A program made the translations under genes and the position numbers. The notes beneath the pieces were generated by a model that was not told the origin of the DNA, searched no databases, and saw only the letters and a list, made by a program, of their open reading frames with translations. DNA of 7,354 bases. Source: Acidobacteriota bacterium (lineage in GTDB: Bacteria > Acidobacteriota > Terriglobia > Terriglobales > Acidobacteriaceae). The first letter of the stretch is position 1; every line of letters begins with the position of its first letter. Shown here piece after piece: positions 1-5,002 of the stretch. Where the stretch lies: contig JAKART010000103.1 in assembly GCA_021819255.1 (NCBI GenBank), positions 1-7,354 on the forward strand. The letters run 5' to 3'.

Positions 1-881
1 GCAAAGAAGACCCACGGTCGCAACTCGCCGGCTACCCGCTCCCGCGCCTCTCCGGTCAGCGTGGCTGCCGGCAAGGTCAGATGATCGTGAAAGTTTCGCC
101 CTACTTGATCCTGCGCGTTGCCGACACCCGCCTCCGCCACCGAGCGTGAGGCCAGCAAAAGCCGTACCGTCTCGACGGTTCCCGCCGCCAGAACCACCTC
201 CTGAGCCTGAAAGCGCGCCAGCGCGCCAGCCGGAGTCTTCACCACCACGGATGCGACGCGGCCGGGGTGATACGCCGGGCTGCTTGCCCCTTCAGCGCAG
301 CGACTCTCCAAACCCAACTGCAACTCCACCACCTGGGCGTGCAGATACACCCGGGCGCGGCCAAGCAACTCCCTTCCCAGCGAGGCCGCCAGGTTTCTGC
401 GCGGATACGCCATCCACTTGGAGACTCTTGCATCCACCCCGCTCAGCTCTGGCAGCAGCGGCGGCACGGGAGCCCCGATGGCCGCAAAGAAGCCGGCCGC
501 GTCAAAGGGAAGCTTTCCCACCTCAAGAAGCCTCTCCGCTTCCTCAACAAAGGGAGCCATCTCTTCAGGCCGCACCGGCCAGGCCGCCCCACCCCCCAAC
601 GCGAGCACCTGACCTCCCCAGCGCAGGGACGAGCCTCCAAAGACCCGAAAGCGCCCCTCGGTCGTGCCCAGATTGGCCTTCCCTCTCAGCTCCGCCGAGG
701 CAAAGATCTCCTGCCCATCCGCCTCCAGACAGCGCCCGCCAGCCTCCAACACGACGACATCCGCTCCGCCCAGGGCCAGCCTTCGCGCCAGCGCCAGACC
801 AGCGATCCCAGCTCCAATCACGCACACCTGCGCCCGGACAGCCTCTCCGGGAGCCTCCACGGTCGCAAGATCGATCTCCAT
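1..881 (-). CDS. GMC-like FAD-dependent oxidoreductase, 3' end cut by window edge
   Basis: The reading frame runs from an ATG at 881 to the left edge without a stop, giving 293 whole codons. Seen: an N-terminal Rossmann dinucleotide-binding motif VIGAGIAGLALARRL (residues 21-35, GxGxxG at 23-28) with the acidic residue E46 ending the second strand (VVVLEAG), as expected for binding FAD ribose. FGGSSLRWGGQ follows at 81-91, then LAAGTVETVRLLLAS at 231-245 and VGRNFHDHL at 260-268. The last three match motifs of the glucose-methanol-choline (GMC) oxidoreductase group. The C-terminal substrate-binding part and the catalytic His/Asn region lie outside the window, so the substrate cannot be named; GMC enzymes commonly oxidise alcohols or sugars. 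No signal peptide is visible, which suggests a cytoplasmic enzyme. The start is supported by AAGGA at 891-895, nine bases upstream. It lies 115 bases after the decarboxylase, with its own ribosome-binding site. Family call is firm; function is open. Confidence 0.88.
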   Translation of the reverse strand, partial: MEIDLATVEAPGEAVRAQVCVIGAGIAGLALARRLALGGADVVVLEAGGRCLEADGQEIFASAELRGKANLGTTEGRFRVFGGSSLRWGGQVLALGGGAAWPVRPEEMAPFVEEAERLLEVGKLPFDAAGFFAAIGAPVPPLLPELSGVDARVSKWMAYPRRNLAASLGRELLGRARVYLHAQVVELQLGLESRCAEGASSPAYHPGRVASVVVKTPAGALARFQAQEVVLAAGTVETVRLLLASRSVAEAGVGNAQDQVGRNFHDHLTLPAATLTGEARERVAGELRPWVFF

Positions 882-965
882 CCACCCTCTTCCTTGCAGC
901 GGACATGAATCTCTTCTCGAATGGCTCCCGGGTCCGGCTGGGAGGGAAAGTCACCCTTCGAACAT

Positions 966-992
966 GGAGGCGACCCCTCGACCACCGCCTCC
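966..992 (-). terminator. Weak hairpin just after the decarboxylase stop
   Basis: GGAGGCG (966-972) and CGCCTCC (986-992) form a perfect 7-bp inverted repeat around a 13-base loop, four bases beyond the decarboxylase TAA. No T-run follows on the minus strand, so it is not a classical Rho-independent terminator. It could be a weak terminator, an mRNA 3'-end stabiliser, or chance in GC-rich DNA. Confidence 0.25.
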
Positions 993-996
993 GCTC

Positions 997-3432
997 TTAT
1001 CGTTCCGGCGAGATCCGAATCGGCGTGCCCGGACCCGGAGGTCCATCATCACCCGGCAGGCTCTTCTTGCGCCGCTTCACTGGCGGCGCCGAACTCGGCC
1101 CCTTCTGCTTGCGGCCGTTCTTCCGCACGGCTCCGGTCTCGATGACGGCTCGCATCCAGTAATCTCCGTTCTCATCCACCTCAACGCCGTGCGTCTCGCG
1201 CTCAAAGCCCGGGAAGCGCTTGCCGAACTCCTCCATGGCCAGGATCAGCTTGATCACCGGACTCTCGGCGTTTCCCAGCCGCTCCCCCGGCATCGACATG
1301 GGGATTCCCGGTGGGTACGGGACCAGCATCACGGCGGCGATCCGACCGGCCATCTCGCTAAAACGCACCTTCTCGGTCTCTCCGCGCAACAGCTTCTGAT
1401 AGGTCTGTGCCGGCGTCAGCACCGGATCAAAGTCCTCGTCGGCGGCCGCATTCACCAGCGCCGGCAGCCGCAGTTGCTTCATCACGGAGTGCATCTCGTC
1501 GCTCAGCTCTTTCAGCGTCACATTGCGGTAGCGAGCCGGATATTTCATCACCAACTCCGGCAGCGCCTCTTCCAGCGGCGCTTCGCTGTCATACAGCCGT
1601 TTGAACTCGAAGAGATTCTCCAGCAGCGCTCCCCACTTGCCTTTGCTGGTGCCCACGGAGAACAAAACCAGGACGGTATAATCCCCCGTCCGCGCAATCT
1701 CCACCCGGCGGCCATCCAGAAACTCGGTGAGAATGGCGGCGGGAATCCCCCAGTCGGCAAAGACGCCCTGGGCGTTCACGCCCGGGGAAAGAATCGTCAC
1801 CTTCGTGGGGTCCAGCATGCAGTAGTCGTCAGCGATGTCCTCATCCTGGTAGCCATGCCACTCCTCGCCCGGCTTCAGCGTCCAGGCGCTGGAGCGGTTG
1901 GTCAGCAGACCATCAGCCGCCTCCTCCAACAGATACGTCTTGCCGTCCAGCGGATCAAAGACGTACTCCGGCTGGTAGAGACGGAAGAACCATCCCTGCT
2001 CGGCTTTGCGCAGCCGGTGCGCAATCGACGACATCGCCTTGCGAAAGCTGATGGCGTCCTGCAGCGTCTCGCTCATCAACGTTGGGCCGGCAGGATCATC
2101 CATCATCGCCGCGGCCACATCGATGGACGCAATCAAAGGATAGAAGGGCGAGGTGCTGCCGTGCATCATGAACGCTTCATTGAACTGGTCGTAGTCCAGC
2201 GGCGCCCGCGGGCTCAGCTTGACATGCACCATGGATGCCATGGAGAAGGCGGCCAGCATCTTGTGCGTGGACTGGGTGGAGAAGATCACCGGACGGTCCG
2301 GCATCTCGTCCCGCACGCCCATGGCATAACGTCCTCGATAGATCTCGTGAAACTTCGCATAGGCATACCACGCCTCATCGAAGTGTACCCGCGGAACGCT
2401 CTTGGAGAGCTCCTCTACCACCCGGTCAACGTTGTAGCAGAGCCCGTCGTAGGTGGAGTTGGTCACTACGGCGTAGGTCGGCGTCCTGGAGCGCGCGCCG
2501 GCCGTGAAGGGGCTGCGGTCAATCAGCGCCTGCACGTTCTCCGGGCTGAAGCGCTTGATGGGCACCAGCCCAATCATCCCGTAGCCATTGCGCGTCGGTT
2601 TGAAGTACACCGGCCGGGCCCCGGTAACCGTCAGCGAGTGAGAGATCGACTTGTGACAGTTTGCATCGGCCAGCACCATGTCATCCTGCGCAATCACGCC
2701 GTGACCGACAATCTGGTTGGACGCGGAAGATCCCCCCAGCACATAAAAGGTCCAGTCGGCGCCGAAGATGCGCGCCGCGTTGCGTTCACTCTCACCCGGA
2801 GGGCCAAGGTGGTCCAGCCACGACCCCAGCGGCGAGGTGGAGATTCCAAGGTCCGAGCGCATGATGTTTTCGCCGAAGAACTTGTGAAACTCCATTCCCA
2901 CCGGATGCTTGAGATAGGCCACTCCACCCATATGTCCGGGAGCGTCCCAGGAGTAAGCTCCCTGGTCGGTGTACTTCTTCAGTTCACGGAAGTAGGGCGG
3001 CAACAGTTGCTCGTGATAACGCTCCACGGCAAAGTCCACACGGTTGGCGATGAACGCCGGCGTGTCCCCGAAGAGGTGAATGTACTCATGGACCTGCTTG
3101 ACCACCTCCAGAGGCAGCTCGCTCACCAGGGTGCGGTCCGCAATCAGAAAGATCGGGATCTTCTTGTTCCGGCGGCGAACCGCGCGCAGGATCTTCAACG
3201 CGGCACGCTCATCGAACTGGTTCTCCCCCTCCAAATCCCAGTCCAGCAGGATCGCGCTGTGCGATGGGTCTGAAGTGACCAACGACAAGCCGTCCTCCGG
3301 CGTCGAAGTCCTTACCACCTCATAGCCCTCTGCGGCGATGGCCTCCACCAGACGTTCCATCGCCCGGTCCGAGACGGAGTCGGTCCCGCCCACCTCACTC
3401 GCAATCAAGAGAACCCAACGACCCTCGTTCAT
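997..3432 (-). CDS. adiA: AdiA-like PLP-dependent arginine (Orn/Lys/Arg) decarboxylase
   Basis: An 811-residue fold-type I PLP decarboxylase of the large inducible class (AdiA, LdcI, SpeC). It would remove the alpha-carboxylate of a basic amino acid in the cytoplasm, consuming a proton; with arginine the product is agmatine. Domains: a receiver-like wing at about 1-135, the PLP-binding core from about 150 (APGH at 164-167, GGSSASN at 233-239, stacking-type H260 in ANCHKS, D352 in HFDEAWY, Schiff-base K391 in STQSTHKMLAAFS), and a C-terminal domain to about 766 (PYPPGIPM, FPGFE). The segment DPLDGKTYLL...LKPGEEWHG and LFSVGTSKGKWG resemble AdiA more than my recollection of LdcI, so arginine is favoured but not proven. 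The family is usually about 710-755 residues; the excess is mostly a 45-residue basic, Pro-rich tail. ATG 3432 has AGGA at 3442-3445, nine bases upstream. A GTG at 3495 would add 21 residues lacking family similarity. No antiporter gene is adjacent. Confidence 0.93.
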   Translation of the reverse strand: MNEGRWVLLIASEVGGTDSVSDRAMERLVEAIAAEGYEVVRTSTPEDGLSLVTSDPSHSAILLDWDLEGENQFDERAALKILRAVRRRNKKIPIFLIADRTLVSELPLEVVKQVHEYIHLFGDTPAFIANRVDFAVERYHEQLLPPYFRELKKYTDQGAYSWDAPGHMGGVAYLKHPVGMEFHKFFGENIMRSDLGISTSPLGSWLDHLGPPGESERNAARIFGADWTFYVLGGSSASNQIVGHGVIAQDDMVLADANCHKSISHSLTVTGARPVYFKPTRNGYGMIGLVPIKRFSPENVQALIDRSPFTAGARSRTPTYAVVTNSTYDGLCYNVDRVVEELSKSVPRVHFDEAWYAYAKFHEIYRGRYAMGVRDEMPDRPVIFSTQSTHKMLAAFSMASMVHVKLSPRAPLDYDQFNEAFMMHGSTSPFYPLIASIDVAAAMMDDPAGPTLMSETLQDAISFRKAMSSIAHRLRKAEQGWFFRLYQPEYVFDPLDGKTYLLEEAADGLLTNRSSAWTLKPGEEWHGYQDEDIADDYCMLDPTKVTILSPGVNAQGVFADWGIPAAILTEFLDGRRVEIARTGDYTVLVLFSVGTSKGKWGALLENLFEFKRLYDSEAPLEEALPELVMKYPARYRNVTLKELSDEMHSVMKQLRLPALVNAAADEDFDPVLTPAQTYQKLLRGETEKVRFSEMAGRIAAVMLVPYPPGIPMSMPGERLGNAESPVIKLILAMEEFGKRFPGFERETHGVEVDENGDYWMRAVIETGAVRKNGRKQKGPSSAPPVKRRKKSLPGDDGPPGPGTPIRISPER

Positions 3433-3441
3433 ACACCTCGT

Positions 3442-3445
3442 TCCT
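3442..3445 (-). promoter_or_regulatory. Ribosome-binding site of the decarboxylase
   Basis: AGGA on the minus strand stands nine bases before ATG 3432, within AGGAACGAGG. It supports this start over the upstream in-frame GTG at 3495, because the family alignment begins with WVLLIASE just after ATG 3432. Confidence 0.55.
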
Positions 3446-3500
3446 GCTCCATGGTACAGGCTCCGGACCGAGGAATCACCCGCCTCCCAGCTCACCTTGC

Positions 3501-3526
3501 AAATTTACAGACAAAAAATGAAGTTT
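3501..3526 (-). promoter_or_regulatory. AT-rich patch, possible decarboxylase promoter region
   Basis: This is the only clearly AT-rich stretch in the 248-base gap before the decarboxylase. The minus strand reads TTCATTTTTTGTC followed by TGTAAATTTG, about 70-95 bases before the start codon. TGTAAA matches four of six bases of a sigma-70 -10 box, but I could not find a convincing -35 box at proper spacing. The location is plausible; the exact elements are not supported. Confidence 0.2.
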
Positions 3527-3566
3527 GGCTCGATCAGCCTTTTCATGTGCGCCCACCGAAATGCCA

Positions 3567-3597
3567 CGGCGCCGTTTCTTTGCAGGAAACGGCGCCG
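3567..3597 (-). terminator. Perfect 12-bp GC-rich hairpin between VWA and decarboxylase genes
   Basis: CGGCGCCGTTTC (3567-3578) and GAAACGGCGCCG (3586-3597) are exact inverse complements around a 7-base loop, TTTGCAG. The hairpin lies 83 bases past the VWA stop and 134 bases before the decarboxylase start. No T-run follows on either strand, so it is not a textbook intrinsic terminator. A terminator or RNA-stability element for the VWA transcript is the simplest reading. A leader structure of the decarboxylase mRNA or a binding site for a dimeric protein are alternatives. Confidence 0.45.
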
Positions 3598-3626
3598 GAG
3601 CCGGACTGAACATGGAACAGCCGCAA

Positions 3627-3642
3627 CTTGTTCGCGAACGAG
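3627..3642. promoter_or_regulatory. Palindrome GTTCGCGAAC with imperfect flanks, possible operator
   Basis: CTTGTTCGCGAACGAG has a perfect 10-base palindrome at 3630-3639, extended by one G-T and two Watson-Crick pairs. It lies 38 bases past the VWA stop and about 195 bases before the decarboxylase start, on the far side of the 12-bp hairpin. A dimeric regulator could bind it, but no recognised box is claimed. Confidence 0.2.
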
Positions 3643-3680
3643 AATTCAGAGCGACAACCGGCCCGGCAGAGGCATCCGGC

Positions 3681-4625
3681 CTAGTCTAAATTCACGCCGG
3701 GATGCACATTTTGCGGTACATGAAGCTTGATGCCCTTTTGACTGGTCGTCAGCTTGATGTGAACCAGCGTGTCTGCCTTGAGTTTGGTCGCCGGCAAATC
3801 GAACTGCACCAGATAGCTGTTCCCCACCGCCTGCTTGAAGTCCTTCAGGTAAGGAGTCAGATCGGGCGGGGTAATGGTTCCGATGTTGTAGGACTCGGCT
3901 CCCGTGGCCTCGCCAACCTGGGCCAGATAGCTCTGACCGCTCAAACTACCCCGAGCCCGGTGTGGCCAGTCCTGTCCCCAGTAGATCGAGTACACGGCCA
4001 CCCCGGCCCGCTCGGCGTCTTCCTGCGCCGTCTGTACATAGGGGCTATCCTGATTCATGATCGAGTAGGAGCCGTTGTACGGGTCAATGCCGTTGGTGAT
4101 CATCAAGACGAACCTCGGACCCGGCAAATTCGATGGCCATTGCTTCACAAACTGGGACAGAGTGAAGTACGGACTGGCATCCACACCCGCAATCTCGATC
4201 GGAATACGTATCTGCTTCGCCACGGCCTTGTGATCCGCGGCGAAGGAATGCATGCCCAGCACAATGCCGTTGCGCATGTACCCCAGCAACACCTGGACGC
4301 CCGGCGGCAGGTCCATGATGAACTGCGCCAGGTCGTTGAGTTGATTGTCGAATGAACCCCGCAGCCCGTCATCGATCAGAATGGCCAGTTGCGTGGTCGG
4401 CGGGGGAATGGGCGTGACAGAGCGGATGGGGATGACATCGCGCCCCACCTGGAGCTTCAGCTTGCTTGGATCCAACGGCCTCAGAGTCTTGGTTTCCACC
4501 GTAATGGTGGCCGTGGTGGGAAGCAGGGCTTCGTTGGGAATTCCCTGGGCGAACACGGACGGAGCCACAGCCGCAACCCCGGCCAGCAGAACGGGTAACA
4601 CTCTCCTAAAGCGATTCCTGGACAT
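3681..4625 (-). CDS. Secreted VWA-like protein (acidobacterial type) with degenerate MIDAS
   Basis: A 314-residue protein with a Sec-type signal peptide: basic start MSRNRFRR, hydrophobic stretch at about 9-24, and likely cleavage after VFA at 26. The mature protein has a short beta-rich lead (37-78), then a VWA-like alternation of strands and helices: LAILIDDG (80-87), GVQVLLGYM (109-117), RFVLMITNG (171-179), GVAVYSIYW (208-216). A C-terminal beta-rich stretch (about 268-304) reads like the tail of acidobacterial VWFA-related proteins. The usual DxSxS metal site is D85-D-G-L-R here, and the later site is TNG (177-179) rather than TDG, so metal-dependent ligand binding is doubtful. Partner and role are unknown; a periplasmic or surface location is inferred. 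ATG 4625 was chosen because GGAGG (4634-4638) lies eight bases upstream. An ATG at 4640 would add MEEEE before the signal peptide, and codons further upstream run through noncoding 13-base repeats. Confidence 0.8.
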   Translation of the reverse strand: MSRNRFRRVLPVLLAGVAAVAPSVFAQGIPNEALLPTTATITVETKTLRPLDPSKLKLQVGRDVIPIRSVTPIPPPTTQLAILIDDGLRGSFDNQLNDLAQFIMDLPPGVQVLLGYMRNGIVLGMHSFAADHKAVAKQIRIPIEIAGVDASPYFTLSQFVKQWPSNLPGPRFVLMITNGIDPYNGSYSIMNQDSPYVQTAQEDAERAGVAVYSIYWGQDWPHRARGSLSGQSYLAQVGEATGAESYNIGTITPPDLTPYLKDFKQAVGNSYLVQFDLPATKLKADTLVHIKLTTSQKGIKLHVPQNVHPGVNLD

Positions 4626-4633
4626 TTCCTCTT

Positions 4634-4638
4634 CCTCC
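4634..4638 (-). promoter_or_regulatory. Ribosome-binding site deciding the VWA protein start
   Basis: GGAGG on the minus strand is eight bases before ATG 4625 and overlaps the competing ATG at 4638-4640. A ribosome using this site would start at 4625, giving a protein whose first residues are a standard signal peptide. Confidence 0.65.
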
Positions 4639-4707
4639 ATACAGTTAGACGGTCTTCTCCGACTCCGGATGGCACCCCGGTCCCCGAGGAGATAGTACGC
4701 CATCCCT

Positions 4708-4759
4708 ACCGGATCCAGGCACCGGATCCGAGCACCGGATCCAAGCACCGGATCCAAGC
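4708..4759. repeat. Four 13-base tandem repeats, ACCGGATCCRRGC
   Basis: The units are ACCGGATCCAGGC (4708-4720), ACCGGATCCGAGC (4721-4733), ACCGGATCCAAGC (4734-4746) and ACCGGATCCAAGC (4747-4759). They are contiguous and differ only at the tenth and eleventh bases. Each carries the palindrome GGATCC. A period of 13 is not a multiple of three, so the array does not encode a repeated peptide. It ends about 80 bases upstream of the VWA start, within its probable 5' untranslated or promoter region. Replication slippage explains the origin; a role as a protein-binding array is possible but unproven. Confidence 0.9.
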
Positions 4760-4855
4760 CGCGCTCCCGGCAAGGAATCTTCCGAGGCGGCGTACCCGGA
4801 AGCCTCCCGGCAGGGACCGCGCCGCGCCACCAAGCCGGCGCCCTCCAAGCTCAGG

Positions 4856-4883
4856 AATATGGCCTTAACCCGCATCCAGACAA
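4856..4883 (-). promoter_or_regulatory. Possible weak sigma-70-like promoter for the VWA gene
   Basis: On the minus strand TTGTCT (4878-4883) and CATATT (4856-4861) are separated by 16 bases, each matching four of six consensus bases. It lies between the receptor's hairpin and the tandem repeats, which would place the repeats in a 5' leader of roughly 220 bases. Matches this weak occur by chance. Confidence 0.2.
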
Positions 4884-4927
4884 TGAGATGCAGAAAGATG
4901 CCTTGAGGTGAGCATGCTCAGAACTTT

Positions 4928-4970
4928 CCGGTTTTGCAGGCAGCCTGGGCAGGGCTCCCGGCAAAACCGG
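4928..4970 (-). terminator. Long hairpin downstream of the TonB-dependent receptor
   Basis: CCGGTTTTGC (4928-4937) and GCAAAACCGG (4961-4970) form a perfect 10-bp stem. Inside it, GGGAGCC and GGCTGCC can pair further with single mismatches, closing on a loop of about seven bases. It starts 33 bases after the receptor stop, the expected place for a terminator. The minus strand then reads AAAGTTCTGA, with no T-run, so termination may be Rho-assisted or the hairpin may protect the mRNA end. Confidence 0.5.
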
Positions 4971-5002
4971 ATCCTCCCCTCGAAGACCCCTTCCCTCGGG
5001 GC

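Larger units (their letters stand above)
4626..5002. other. Intergenic region between receptor and VWA genes
   Basis: This 377-base stretch carries no credible gene. It contains the VWA ribosome-binding site, four 13-base tandem repeats (4708-4759), a possible weak promoter (4856-4883) and a long hairpin (4928-4970). GCTCCCGGCAA occurs at 4763-4773 and 4954-4964, with a variant GCCTCCCGGCAGG at 4802-4814. ACCGGATCC, the core of the tandem unit, recurs alone at 4966-4974. Short open frames on both strands lack a family resemblance, and the one through the repeats changes frame with each 13-base unit, so coding is unlikely. Confidence 0.6.

Noticed and set aside
565..954. A 129-codon minus-strand frame overlapping the oxidoreductase start
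   Set aside because: It is out of frame with the Rossmann motif, rich in Gly, Arg and Trp, and overlaps the well-supported gene beginning at 881.
146..1162. A 338-codon open frame on the plus strand
   Set aside because: It encodes a Pro/Arg/Ser-rich low-complexity product antisense to the FAD-dependent oxidoreductase, crosses the intergenic gap and enters the decarboxylase tail. No domain or ribosome-binding site supports it.
664..3273. An 869-codon open frame on the plus strand, antisense to the decarboxylase
   Set aside because: It is almost wholly antisense to a gene with full family similarity and catalytic motifs. Its protein is rich in Arg, His, Leu and Gln with no recognisable domain, as expected when GC-rich codons are read on the opposite strand.
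3433..3495. N-terminal extension of the decarboxylase to a GTG at 3495
   Set aside because: The extra 21 residues do not resemble the family, and the ATG at 3432 has a better ribosome-binding site and agrees with the usual N-terminus.
3513..3539. Small inverted repeat GGCT/AGCC followed by a T-run on the minus strand, as an intrinsic terminator
   Set aside because: The stem is only four base pairs and the T-run starts about eight bases after it, too weak and too far for a credible terminator.
3702..4355. A 217-codon open frame on the plus strand, antisense to the VWA-like gene
   Set aside because: It lies entirely opposite the VWA-like gene and shows no domain or plausible start signal.
4464..4473. 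GCTTGGATCC inside the VWA gene, like the repeat unit read in reverse
   Set aside because: It encodes part of LDPSKLK and is a single 10-base match containing a palindrome; chance is sufficient.
4645..4875. A 76-codon minus-strand frame in the gap before the VWA gene
   Set aside because: It runs through the 13-base repeats, which shift frame every unit, and has no recognisable similarity; its reading is better explained by GC-rich noncoding DNA.
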